Shown piece after piece: positions 49,001 through 61,496 of a stretch of DNA of 64,000 nt; within the stretch, counting starts at the first letter, position 1; each line of letters begins with the position of its first letter. This DNA comes from Anomalospiza imberbis. Taxonomy: Eukaryota; Chordata; Aves; Passeriformes; Viduidae. Made by a program: the position numbers and the translations under genes. The notes beneath the pieces were generated by a model. It did no database searches. It was not told where the DNA came from and was given only the letters and a program-made list of their open reading frames with translations. Where the stretch lies: positions 70,256,561 to 70,320,560 of the forward strand of contig NC_089682.1 in NCBI RefSeq assembly GCF_031753505.1, given 5' to 3'.

Positions 49001-50455
49001 GTTGACAACTGAAGAGAACACCAATCTAATTTGTTTAGAGCCTTTGCTGGTAGGCATTTACCACAAACCTTTAAGGCACAGAAAAGTAAGGGAAGGAATC
49101 TATTCCAAGTTTTCTCCCTGATTTACTGGATGACTAAAGGCAAGTTATATTGCTTCTTGTCTCCTGCCATTAGCACATGTATAACGTTCCTTTCCTCACA
49201 CAAAAGCACTTTGAGAGCTGAGGATAGGAGAGAAATCCAATGGGGAAAAATGACAGGGTGATGGTAGAGCAACACAGCATGCCTAAAAAATGCTGTAGCT
49301 TTACAACACAAAATCAGTAATTAAAGAAAAGGAAAGATACATTAACTAAAGAAGGAAGATCAATGCATAGCCTTAGAGCATTTTAACCTATGATACTCAG
49401 CTAGCTGGGGGTACCAGTGCTGTTTCTGATTAGTCTGACAAAAGTAACTCTCAATGGATCTGATTTTCTCAGCCTGTTGAAGTTCTCCTTACAGATGTCC
49501 ACGCTCTTAAGGAAAAACAATTGATAGGTTCACAAATGGGAAGAGACTGGAAATCCATTTCCTAGAAGAAAGAATGAATGAAAAAGCCTCAGGTCTGGGC
49601 ATCTAACCAGGGCAATGTGCATCCTCCTAGGCACAACCAATTTCTTCCCTTGGACTCAGCCCTCGTATCGACCCTCTTTCCTCTCGAGTACAGCTTAAAG
49701 GCTGTATTTGAGGCTTAAATACAAAAATAACTTCTGGTACAACATTAACCCTTGAAAGTCCAGCTCAGGAGTGTTCAAATCTATCTCACAGTCCTGTGAA
49801 TCAACTAATTCATATTTCATCACATATGCAATAACTGCTTTTAGTATCAGAGGTTTGGTGAGATTACTGTGACTAAGTAATTGGTATAACACGTAAGATT
49901 TGAATTCTTGTTCTATACAAAATTGTTTTATTTACTTTTTTTAGATCCTAAGACCTTTTAAAACTCTCATTTTCAAATTTATCTTTTCAATAAGTGTATT
50001 TTTGATAGCAATACTTAAGCAACTCATATGAGCCTCTCATTCCTGTAGAGCGAGAAAGCTTTTTGAGAAAGGTATCTCTACCATAAAATCAAATTTGGAC
50101 TGCGAGAAATTATAATCAGCATGAGTGATTCTTGACTCAAAATAGTTTTGATTTATGATTGCTAAAAATGTATTAATATTTTGTGAGTCTGTGCTCTTTT
50201 AAACTTGATCATAATTGAAAGCTTTGCATCATTTTTTCAGTCGTTTTCTTCCCCCAATTAAGTTCTGCCACCAAACTCTGCTTCTAGTTCCATAAGCTGA
50301 TCACTCTTGTTCTCACAGAATGATGAATGGTTTTATATGTGTTGCCTTTTAGAAGCCAGAGGTTCACTTATGATTGATAAACCAAAAGAAGCAACTACTG
50401 AATATTATACTGAAGTTCTTTGCTTTATGTAGGCAAAGTGTGAAACAAACACTGC

Positions 50456-50472
50456 TTTTTTTTTTTTTTTTT
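50456..50472. repeat. Homopolymer run, T17
   Basis: Seventeen consecutive T on the plus strand (A in the DLG2 transcript). Similar 15-base runs lie at 37290-37304 (T) and 42089-42103 (A). Confidence 0.95.
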
Positions 50473-51064
50473 CTCTGACACAAATGTAAATAACACAAAA
50501 ACAGGCAGGGAGCCATAAGTACTGGAATTCTCTTTCTTCCAGAGAAGAAAAGAAGTCCAAATTCCGAGCTTCTTTATTAAAAAGTAGATGTTTGCCCATG
50601 GACAACCAACATTAATGAGAGAGAAGCAGAAGTTTTTATGCATCAAAAGTCTCAAAAGATCAAACTGTTGAGAGAAATTCTTCTTCAACTCAGTGGGAGT
50701 GACTGCTACCTTCAGAGGGTTTATATTCTCTGTCTATCCCTGACTTGAAACACAAATCTTCAGAGAAACATGGCATGAAGCATTCCAAGAAAAAATAATC
50801 TTCATTTAGTTCCAAGGTTATTATCCCATTTAACTAAACAATTAAATCAAAAATTGTTCTTAAAATTCTATCAAATTATATATTTTATATTATTTGCTGT
50901 ATGTGAACTTATACTATAAGCTCCACAGCTTTATTTTGCCAGATGAGGAGTTAGCGTACTGACCTAAATGTCTTCTAAAATCTGAGTTGTTCAGTGTGAT
51001 GGTTCTTACACTAGTTCTACACATCAGGGCATTTCAGGGAGAGTAGTACGTAAACATATCCATT

Positions 51065-51400
51065 AGTACTTCCTTGAGGAGAGCACTGGAGGGGGTGCTG
51101 ATCATTTCTCTCTGGTGACCAGCAATAGGACATGAGGAAAAGAAACAAAGCTGCTCTGGGGAAATTCAGACTAGACATGAGGAAAAGCTTCTCCACTCAG
51201 AGCGTGGTCCGTCCCTGGAAGAGTCTTCCCAGTGAACTGGCTGTGGCACACCTGACAGAGCTCAAGGAGCACCTGGACAATGCTCTCAGTTACATGGTTT
51301 AGTTTTAGTAGTAGTCCTGAAATAAGCCAGGAGTTGGACTCAATTATCCTTATGGGTCCCTTCCAACTTGAGATGTCCTGTGGCTCCGTGCATCTCTGAT
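51065..51400 (+). mobile_element. CR1 LINE 3'-end fragment
   Basis: 'gggggtgctgatcatttctc', 'tctggtgaccagcaatagga', 'cagactagacatgaggaaaa', 'gtccctggaagagtcttccc' and 'gagttggactcaattatcct' followed by 'gggtcccttccaacttgaga' give the ordered 3' region of a CR1 subfamily different from the 42415 copy. It forms an inverted arrangement with the two minus-strand copies next to it. Confidence 0.88.
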
Positions 51401-51644
51401 TTTGAAAGTTCAGGGGGTCTCTCAAAAAAGGGAATTTTTTATTAAGATGAGTGAAGTCTAAAGTGATTGATAATTATTGTTATTTTTTAAGCAGAGATAT
51501 GGGTCATGAAGTGATACAAACCTGCACTATACATTATACCTACTGTCAATAAAAATATTGCTCTCCACTAAAGGAAAATCCCAGGAATTTAATCACCTTA
51601 GTTTCAGTCTGACACTCAGGTTTTATTCACAACACTAATCTGCA

Positions 51645-51965
51645 GATTCGGAGAACAATTCAGCCTGGAAAGGATCTTTGGAGGTCATTTAGTCCAATCT
51701 CCTGCCCAAAGCAGGACCAATGTGAAAGTTCAATCATATATCTTAGGACTTCATCCAGATGAATTTTGAATCTCTTGGAGAAGAGAGATTCCATAATCTC
51801 ATGGAATCACCAGTTACATTAAAGACATCTTTTTTGTCCTCAGACACAACTGGAATTTTCCTTATTGCTACATGTGACTGCTGCTTCCAATCCTTTCTTT
51901 GTGCATCTCTGCTCACCTCAGTGCTGGTCTTCAGTGCTGCCAGGGCACACTGCTGGCTTGGGCCA
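51645..51965 (-). mobile_element. CR1 LINE 3' fragment
   Basis: 'cagcctggaaaggatctttg', 'gaggtcatttagtccaatct' and 'cctgcccaaagcaggaccaa' are the reverse complement of a CR1 3' end. 'gccagggcacactgctggct' near 51940 matches, reversed, an ORF2 segment, so the copy seems to have lost internal sequence. The adjoining ORF at 51759-51971 is a chance translation. Confidence 0.78.
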
Positions 51966-51969
51966 AATT

Positions 51970-52350
51970 AAAGAATCACAGTGTCATGTAAGTTGGAAAG
52001 CACCTCTTGAGAGCCCATTGTCAAACCCTCTCTGCTGAAGCAAGTTTACTTGCTTCAGGTTGTCCAGAAACACGTTTACTCAGGTTTTAAATATCTCTAA
52101 GGATGGACATCCCACAACTGCTCTGAGTTACTTGTGTCCAGTAACCCTTACCATAAAAAGCCATTAAAAAAGTGTGGTAAAAATCCCATACCTTTCCTGA
52201 TGATAAGATGAAATTTCATGTGCGTGTTTTCCATTGCTTCTTGCCCTGTCGCTGGACAGTACTGATAAAAGCTTCTTTATCTTCACTCCCGCCCATCAAG
52301 TGTTTATACCTGATATTTATGTACTGATAACTATACATCTACCACTGGAG
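51970..52350 (-). mobile_element. CR1 LINE 3' fragment, adjacent second copy
   Basis: 'agaatcacagtgtcatgtaa' then 'gttggaaagcacctcttgag', 'aaggatggacatcccacaac' and 'cttgccctgtcgctggacag' are the reverse-complement blocks of a CR1 tail, extending to about 52350. It starts with a fresh CR1 terminus immediately after the previous fragment, which shows a separate insertion. Confidence 0.8.
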
Positions 52351-54859
52351 AGTTATGCCTTCCCAGGTGCAGTAGGCTGCATTAGCTCTAGTTGGACTTA
52401 TGTGAAACTTCAGTTGACCTACTCCTCCCCTGTCAACCCATGCATTCATGTAAAATATTCCCAAGGGTCTGGAGCATGAAGTCAATTTCTTTCAAGTTGC
52501 TTTCATACTCTTGCTGTTTGAAGAACTTCACTCAGCTAAGTTAGATCAAAGGGACGTCATGTAAAATGCAGTGGAAGTGATTTTACAAACTTTTATGATT
52601 AAAACCAGACAGCAGATATAGAAGCCAGTTCAGACAGCCCACACTGCTATATAATGTAGAGTACCTGCAGGCAGAGTGCGAAAGAAAAACAGACAAAAAA
52701 AGTATATATTTTTTCAGTCCATAAACACTAATCTCCCATTCTTAGGTAATTAAAAATTGGGCTTATGCTAAGAAACCTATGTTATCACTACCCTTAGTAG
52801 TTGTTACTGCATGTTTTTAAGCTTTTGTTCCTACAGAGTGGCCCTAGCTGATAAACTCTCTGTTATGAAGAATTAATTATAGCGTAAGTCAGTGAAGACT
52901 GCCCCAGGATATGGCCCTTCAGTGGCATATCAGTAATGACCACTGATAACTACATTTTCAGGTGTTCCTAAAAAGTGACAGAATTGTGACTTTGCAGCAA
53001 AGTGAAACCCATTTGCCAGATAAAACAAGGAAAGGAGGAATCTTTTTAAAATATGAGAGTAGGAAGAATGACCATACCAAATATATGCTTAAAACATTAT
53101 ATAATTCTTAATAATAACATAATTATACTTGTACTGCTAAGCTTTTATTACAAAACACAAATTTTGCCACATCTAATCTTAAAAACGATTAATGAATTGC
53201 CTTAATATGCTAATTTTTGTGGGTTTAGAATGGGTCTTTTCGAGATGTTTACAACACAGATGTAATCATGAGTTAAATCTACAGTAGTTATTTAATACAA
53301 TTTTTTACAAAGATAGCAGAATAGTGCAATTGCTTCTGTCTCTTAATAGCTTAAATGAAAAAAGTTTTCATATGTAATTAAAAATTCTACTAAAAAGATA
53401 CCACTTTTTTTTTGCAAGGAATTTTCTTTTTAGTAGAAAGGCAGTTTCAGGTTTGAGACCCCTTTATGTTGTTCATCATGTCTAATTCTATAGCATGATT
53501 TCCAAACACTGCTGTTTCTTCATGCTGTGTTTTCCATGAAGCTCATCTGGCCCAATGCAGAAATTTACAGCACAGATCAATACAGCTGGACTAGGCAAAG
53601 AAACTCCTTTTCATTTGAGCCACTAATGAAAATATAGGCTGTTTTATTCTTCTGTTCTATTTTAGGCATTGACTTTAGGATGAGATTAATCACAACCTAG
53701 AAATGCTTAGGTTTTTCTTGAGACTAGCTTAGGGATAGATAGCTGCATTTTAGTCATAAAGTTACATGATATTAGTCCCATTCCTTTTACCTGCAATCCT
53801 AGTTAAAACTAAATTCTTCAGGCACTGCCAACCACCATGACTCCTCATCACTGTCATAGTAAAAAAAAATATCATTTCCAAAATCAAATTATTACTGTAG
53901 CATAAGAAATATCCCAAACTTGCTCTTTAAACTGGCCAATTCTCCTTACTTTTAGCTTTGAATTAAAGGAAAAGGCTTCAGGAAAAATATTGCTACCATC
54001 TGGTACATTTTATGAATTTTAGACCATCTGTTTTTAGCAAAGGCTCTCAGAGTGAATTTTCAGTGCTGAGACCATGAACGCATCAACATTTTATCCCAAG
54101 TTTTTCCAGTTAAATTGGCTTTTTTGGAGCATTAGCAGGCTGCACAACCAACAGTAAGGTGGCAGCCTTTGTGATAGATGGAAGCCTTTCTGCATTCAGT
54201 CCATAAGGAAAGACAAGCACAAGCACATCTGTGGTTCCTCTTATTTAAGGGAGATGCTGCCATGTATTTGAGAACCTCATCAAGTGATCTGTATGCTTGT
54301 TTCAGAATCTAAAACAACAGACCACTCTGGAGATGACTCGGAACATACAGCACAGCCATCACATCCCCATGGAACAAAATAATGTTTGGAAACAGCAGTA
54401 AACACATCTCACTGCTGCAGCCAAATAGCAGGAAGCATCTACAAATAGTTATGATTATTTAGCAATGGCTTTGTAGTTTGGGAAGTCTTGATAGCCTAAT
54501 GTATAAGACCAACATGTAGTTCTTGAGCCATGAACACACAAAGGCCAGGCAGAGAAGACTTGCATGCTGATATTCAGGTTTCCTCCTGCTGCCTCCATCT
54601 TACCTTTTGCACTAAAGTAAATACCTGGTACTGAAAAGGAGACGGCACCATCGAATGCCCTCTATTATACAGGATTAAACTACCTTTATTCAGTTGCTCT
54701 AAGCGCCTTCAATCAGCTATTTTAGCAGAAAGGAGACTCCAGTCATGTCATTTGCTTCCCCTCACCCCATGAAAAATCCAGTTGGCATGTGGCTCTCAGA
54801 GAAAAATTATAATAATTACACATTTTGTTTCCAAACACACGTAATAAGTTTGTTTTTAC

Positions 54860-54984
54860 CTGAGTCTTCCATCCTCTGCTGCAGCTCCTCCTGGTATAAT
54901 CTTAGTAATGAATATGCCAGGATCATCTCCAATGTGTGGGTTATCTGTTCCTCCAGCAATACTGAATCCCAGGCCAGAATTTCC
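54860..54984 (-). CDS. DLG2: DLG2 coding exon A: first half of PDZ1 (partial gene)
   Basis: This 125-nt internal exon of a membrane-associated guanylate kinase scaffold encodes 41 codons plus two bases of a 42nd. It reads GNSGLGFSIAGGTDNPHIGD and goes on through DDPGIFITKIIPGGAAAEDGRL. The GLGF carboxylate-binding loop sits at residues 4-7, followed by the beta-B and beta-C strands of PDZ1. The acceptor is a pyrimidine-rich tract ending in ttttccag at 54985. The donor is CTCAG|GTAAAA below 54860. The exon starts in phase 0 and ends with AG of an Arg codon, which the first base of exon B completes. Known of the family: PDZ1 of PSD-93 binds C-terminal tails of NMDA receptor subunits and Kv channels at the postsynaptic density. 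The Pro in DDPG and the Glu in AAAEDG match DLG2 better than DLG1, which from memory has Ser and Gln there. The exon has no CpG and only 10 of 41 third positions are G or C. No Met or stop belongs to it. Confidence 0.96.
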
Positions 54985-57900
54985 CTGGAAAAATAACACA
55001 AAGTAAAGCCATCACTTAGATGCTAAATTTCTACAGAATTCATTTGCACTGCATGAAAAAGGAACATTGCTTCTTAAAGAAATCACACTATTTGGCAACT
55101 CCATACTTGAAGGCAGGTGACTCAGTCTGAAAAAATTAATTGTCAGTTAAAGAACAGAGGCTGTGAACAGAAAGATTTCCTGGAGTTAATGACAGAGTTA
55201 ATGGATACTCCTACAGAAACAGGATTTGACCTAAATTTGTTTTCAAAAGCAGTCACATAAATTAGCATCTGAACTCTGATATTAATTCATCCAAGTCAAT
55301 GAGAGCTAGAGGCTAAAAACATTTCAGAGCTTTGAAAAAAGACTTTCAAAATGACTGTCATTTATAAACAGAAACAGTGAAAAACATCTAACTCTGAAGT
55401 ATTTTACTATACTTGTTTCTGTTGAAGACTGATATGCTTCAAAAACAAACAAAAAAAAAATCCACAAAACAAGAGTACTTCTTTCATCCCACTGATCTGA
55501 TAGGACAAAATGTTTGAAAGACATTATAAGACACTCTATAACCTCACTTATTGTTTCTACTATTTTCGAGAATATAATGAAAGATAAATAGATATGTACA
55601 CACATACATACTCTTGCAAATTAAGTCACTTTTTCACACACGTTTCAAAACCACGATTCTAATTCTTTTTTGGAAGTCTATATTGGTCATGCTTTTCTAT
55701 GTAAGTCAACCTTAAGTACATGTTTTGTTTTTTTTTTCCTGTGTGAATTAAATTTTTTCCCAAGGAATTCTTATTTATAGAAAGGTAGATGCAGGTTTAA
55801 GAACCCGTGATGCATAGGGAGTGTCATAAAATTCAATGCAATACGTGCTTCTTTAAGGGCCACTCAGCCAAAAGTATTGTCAGTTAGGTATTCAGACCTA
55901 TCACAGTGATATAACTACATACGTATTGCAGAATACGGACTGCAAATGAGGTATATTTAGGGCATTAAAATACTTTTCTTTCATTAGCTTCTCAGACTAT
56001 TGGGAGTTTATTTCTTTTACTGCTGCTTATGGCAACGTATCTAGTTCTGTTCTAGTGAGAAAAGTTATTAATAAAAAATGGCACCTCTATACATTTTTTT
56101 TTCTAAATCATTTACATCAAATGTCACTTCTGCATTTCTCAACTGTACTTCAATGCATTCAGTGTGATGCATTTTGTGTGTGAAAGCCTGCGTGTTGCCT
56201 GCCTGCAGCATGTCAGATTCTGAATGCTATTATCAGTATTCTGCATTCACAGAAGATGCAGTTCTCATTACCCAAGAGATGAACACACAATGTGCAGCTC
56301 TGCTATCAGCATATAATTGTGAACTAATTTATAATCCAAGGAAATGGATTTAGGACTGCACATATTGCAATGCTTCTCAGTCAGCTATAATATGGAAATC
56401 ATTGTAGTACTGAAACAGTCTGTATATATTTTCTGTAGTTAGCAAACACCTCCAGGCCAGCATCATAAATCTTTGATTTAATCTCCCTTTCATCATTAGG
56501 ATCATCTCAGATTCAGGTTGTTCTCCCAATATTTTAACACATACCTAATTATACAGCACATTTTACAGTAACATGCACTCTCTAAATAGTTTAGGAGTGT
56601 TTTCCTGAAATCCTTTCTATGTGTCATATTATTAATTAAGTTGTCAAAGATGAAAGAAAGAAAAAGTATGTACTTATACATACTTCAGGAACCCTGAAAT
56701 AAAATCCCTAAACATTAGTAAAACCAAGGTCAAATTCCTAAAAATTTTGAGTAATACTTGATTTGCAATTCAAAAAAACCCAACAAATATCTAAAAATAA
56801 AATTGTTGTGTTTATTATTACCTCCAAAGAGATTTAAAAATATGCAGTAATCTGTATTTCTGAAAAGAAACAGATTTTCAAATCCCTAAAATCTAGTTTT
56901 GATAGGAAAAGGCAAAGAGGAGGGTAACAAGGAAAAATCTGGGCATAAATATTAGCATAAGTCACAAACAGCTACACCATAATTTAAAAAAAATATATCT
57001 GAAGAGCTTTAAAAAACTATCAAAGCTTGTCTGTTATGTAAGGTGTGATTAGTTGTTACAGTTCATCACATAAAATGCATTTGATATTTTATGAGGAAAT
57101 AATTTCTGCAATCTTTTCCTCCTACTGTATTTTTTTCCATTAACATTTTAGAGCTAAAAAATGCTACAGCAATGCTGGCTGTAAGCAGTGATGTGGTAAC
57201 ACTGCTGCACACTTCTCAGGAGAATTAGTGCTATCCTTGACATTTATTCATAAATGTGCATCTGTTATACTGCAAGACTGTTCTGATTCTGCCCCTTAGG
57301 AGCAACCTTTTAAAAGCACAGGGTAGCACTCCTCACTGGCACTTCTGTATCCAGAAAATTTCAAGCAATTATTCTGGCTGCAGTCCTTGACTTGATCAAC
57401 AGGATCTACAAGCTGTCAGGCACAAGCTGCCTTGACAAATAGGTACATCCCTGCAAGGCTTTACTGCACCAGAAACTCACCACAAAAGTTAAGAGCAATT
57501 ACACTTTTTTCCCCACTATGGTTTATGAAGGGTCTGACTTGCCTACATGGAAAAATCATCTTTGTACCTCAGATCAAAGCCAACAGGGCTAAAAGCATAG
57601 CTACAATCACTCATGGCTTTTTGAGAGTCTTGGTTTGAAAAATAATGCAATAGGAACATTCTGGTTAAAAGCTACTGCATTTCAATTCTGAGCAACAATA
57701 CTGATGTGCAGATCTCTCCTTGTGCTTCTCTCCATGCCCCGCATTTACTATGCAGGTTCACCAGCATATTCCTGCTGTATTAAAATCTCATTGTCCTTGT
57801 CAAGCTACAATTCCAAGTTCCACTAAGTACTGTTTACTACTCCAATACTTCCTGAACATTTCCACAAGGCTTTGTTCCCCACCCTTTAGTTTTCGCACCT

Positions 57901-58486
57901 CCTTTGTCCCCATTCCAGAAAAAAAAGTGTGTGTTAATTATCTTCACAGCTTTTCTGGGAGTACCTGTCTCCCTCCCATTTCATGTGAACCAATGAAAAT
58001 GCCATCCTGCAGCCCAAAACAACTGAACCATCACTTAGCCACAGCATTTTCCAAGGTGGAACATTCATGCCTTCTCTCATGCTGATTCATGTATGGGAGT
58101 GGTTCCCCATAAATATCTGTCAAGTTAATTCACTGTACTCTTTCTACTCCAAGCCTTACATCCCTTGGATGCTTACAAAGCAAGTTAAAAATTAGCTCAG
58201 AGGCCTGGTGACAATGCAGATAAATACTTAATGAGAACTAATAGCAGCTGATACAGAGGAGAAAAAGTCTTCCTCTTTTGGAATACTCCACTGATACTTC
58301 TTAATTGAGATTCATATTTTGGCCTTAATAAGCTTGCCTGTTTTATTTCAGGATCCTTCAGTAGAAGAAATCTATGCAAAAATCCCAACACTTCAACAAC
58401 TTGTTGAAGTTTGAATGAACCTCAATATCATAAACTTTTAATGGTATTGCTCAAACATTATTATTAGCATGTGAAAAAAAATATAT

Positions 58487-58499
58487 ACACACACACACA
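58487..58499. repeat. AC dinucleotide repeat
   Basis: Six AC units follow an A run and a short AT run. Confidence 0.9.
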
Positions 58500-61307
58500 T
58501 AATTCTATTATTCTATGTAAGGGTTCATAACCAAATTATTTGGTATTCAATTCTTATTTGCTAAGTTATCACTTGACCTAAATCTTTCCATCTCTTTGTC
58601 CAAGCTCTCAATTTCTACTCCTATAAAAACCTCATATAATTAGTTACTGACTGTACGAGGAAGATTGGCATAAAATTGTACAGCAGTAGATGGGTGAATG
58701 TACTTTTTAATTGTTAGTTTTGTTTCTTACTACCTTCCCCACCTTTTGTTGCAAGGCTCCAATCATGCACACAGACTGACAAAAGGCTTAGCACAGCACA
58801 ACATGCCCAGTTTGGTTTAAACAAAAAATTGCCTGAGATTCCTCCTATTCATGCTGGATATCTCTTGCTTCTCAGGGACTTACCACCAAGCTCAAATTTG
58901 TCTCTTGGATCAGCTTTACTTTTCAAACACAGAAAATTAGGTCAAACTACCACATCAAAACAATTTCTCCCAGCCCAGCCCCTGAGGCCGCCTTCCTGAT
59001 CTCCTGTGAAGGGAAGGTCAGCACTTCGTTTTGGGGTTTATTACACCTGCCTGCCTCCTTTATGACTTTCTCAAATAGGGCTTTGCATGCCACAAGGACC
59101 ATCTGAATTCTTTATAGCTCAGCCTGGGCAGAGAAGAGGCCTGGCTGTATTTCTTCTGGCCCTGGGGTGGCAGACAACCTCTGACAGCCACACAGCATGA
59201 CTGCAGATGATGGTGTTACACCTTCTCCCAGCACCGAAACACAGCACTTGGGGACAGAATAAGATGACAGATTATTCACATGCCAGGGAAAGAAAATAAA
59301 ACTTGTAAATTGTGGCCAGTTTGAATCTCTTCCCTCAAGACTGTTATACTTACAAATAAGGATCACAAAAATAAATAAGAACTCCCAGCAGGTACTGGTT
59401 TTGGGTAGCCAGAAGGCCTTGAGACCTATTCTTCTTCTTGCTTAGCCTTCCATCTTGTGTTCTCCCATTGCACACCTCTGTCAGTAGCCATATATCAGGC
59501 TGTAACTTCACAAGGCGACAGCCTTTTTATTTTGTCAGCAGTTGACAGAAGTGCTCCACATTCTTCTGTAGGAACAGAGTTTAGCTGACACCAAAAGCTA
59601 CTGAAGTTATATTCCCATGATATTGCAGTTCACCATGGCTGATAGCCTTCACTACAATTCTACAAATTATTTTGTCCTTATTTGTCTCTTTTTTCCTGCT
59701 CAAGGGCTGCATTTGCCTTAGAAGAGAGTTTGACTAAGAATGATGTAAAGTCATTCACTCTTTAACAAAATCATGGAAAAACATGAGGAATGCATATCAA
59801 GAGCAGACTGAGTACTTCCCTGAAAAAGGGATTGTATTTGACAACACAAGTGATTTGTCTTTTACCATATTAAACATGCTTATCACAATCACACGGAAAT
59901 TGTTCTCCATTTTAATTTCTTTTAAATTCTATTCAATAAGGTGACAGCAGAACTCACATAGATGCTTTTTGAGTGAGTTAATTACTTCAGTGCACCTAAA
60001 ATAATTTCTCAAAATCTTCTGAAGTGACATGATTTTGAAAACCTCTAGCACCCAAGTAAGAAAAAAAATAGTTGAACCTCACAGAATTCACTTAACTATT
60101 GCTGCAGCCTCAGATACACTGCAGCATATCAGGAAGCCATCAGAGTTTCAGAGTCCATCAGTCAGCAAAAAGTCTAAGACGGAGTAATTGTATTTCCCAA
60201 AATGGTTTCTATAAAGCCATTTCAGGTGATAACACATAATCCCAAAAACTCTATTACTTAAATGATCTTTTAATTTTGGTTTTTAATTTTGGTTTTTTTC
60301 CCCCCTCTGGTTTAAGGGATTTTTTTTTACTGTAAACTTCCTACCTCTACTCTGGTATTTAGAGCCAAATTTCTGGAATACTTTTCTTTTACAGATGACT
60401 TTAAAGTATGAGTTGCTGCCTAAACTTGCAGGTTTGGTCAGAGCAAGTTAAGTCAAGAGAACGCTCACAGAATGATAGCTCACCCATTCCTAGATTCCTA
60501 AAGACATGTTGTATTTTTTTATTGTCTTTCATTGTTACAATTGTTAAAGACCCTATCAACTTTGTTACTGGTACTTCTTAAAAGGTTATGTGTTGCATTT
60601 TAAAATGGGAATTATCCTTCAGCTTTTCAAGAGCACTCATGATCTGTCGGTTCAGAAAATCCTAACCTTTCCTTAGCCTAAGCAATGTTGTTTTTATCTT
60701 GTTCATGCAAAATTTCAAAATACTTAAACACAAAGATAAGCTACATCTTGTGAAGGCAGTGTAGGCTTGGCATTCATTAGAATTTCTTAATTTCACATAC
60801 ATGCATGAAAATGCTAAATTTTTCAGCTTTGGCTACTGTAGTCAGGGTGCTTTCTCATTGTGTAAGGCATACTTTTCTGATATAGTGTTGATTTAGAAAT
60901 TATGCTCTTTTATTATAGAATATATATATTTATTTCGTTTTGCTTTTCAAGCCTTCTGATGCAGCACGTTCCTTTAAGTAAATGTTGCTGCAAGAAATTT
61001 TAATTCATAAACTACTGTTGAGTTTATTTTAGGTGGTGGAAAAACACCCCTTTGCACTATGAAACATAATGTGAGACACTTTCATTTGAAACTTGCTTTT
61101 ATACATTTTAGGAAGTTTTTTTAATCTTGTACTAATTTTTACCTTTCACATTTCTGCTTAAGTGAAGTCATAGCTTTCTTTTAAAAAGTACAATATGAAA
61201 CCAATACTTGTTTTCTGCAGATATTCAAAAGAGTTAGCCTGAACTACTCAGCAAATTTTTATTATGTCCAAAATTAACCTCTCACAGAGTACTTTTTAAT
61301 AACAAAA

Positions 61308-61325
61308 GCTGTTTTATAAAACAGC
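61308..61325. repeat. 18-bp perfect palindrome
   Basis: gctgttttataaaacagc is its own reverse complement; the match stops at the next base on each side. Confidence 0.85.
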
Positions 61326-61441
61326 AATATCTGAATCTTGGCTAAGGTTGTTACCATATTTGGCTTTGGGTTCTTGTCTCATGATACTTCTGTTTCAGAT
61401 GAAAAAGACAACACCTTCTCCCATGAGACAAAATAACAACC

Positions 61442-61496
61442 AAAAAAAAAAAAAAAAAACCAAAAAAAACCAAAAAACAAACAAAAAAAAACAAAC
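61442..61496. repeat. A-rich low-complexity tract
   Basis: Runs of 18, 8, 6 and 9 A are separated by C or CC. I see no retrogene or SINE body attached on either side, so I call it low complexity and not a retroposon tail. Confidence 0.85.

Larger units (their letters stand above)
34318..54859 (-). other. DLG2: DLG2 intron between exons A and B (20.5 kb)
   Basis: This is a complete GT-AG intron: it starts GTAAAAACA beside exon A and ends TTCTTGTAG beside exon B. It holds CR1 fragments at 34430, 35725, 36295, 42415 and a cluster at 51065-52350, a 31-bp tandem duplication at 40245, a TGTA microsatellite at 40742, a CpG-rich patch at 45477-45661, an adjacent MIR-like relic at 45855-46010, and homopolymer runs at 37290, 42089 and 50456. 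In 36420-40240, 42710-45450, 46010-51060 and 52360-54850 I see only AT-rich unique sequence with no supportable gene. Confidence 0.9.

Noticed and set aside
54816..55001. 61-codon minus-strand open frame over exon A
   Set aside because: It is in the wrong frame: exon A is read in a different frame giving GNSGLGFSIAGG, with good splice sites at both ends.
61442..61496. Possible poly(A) tail of a retrogene or SINE
   Set aside because: No gene body, SINE head or target-site duplication is visible beside the tract.
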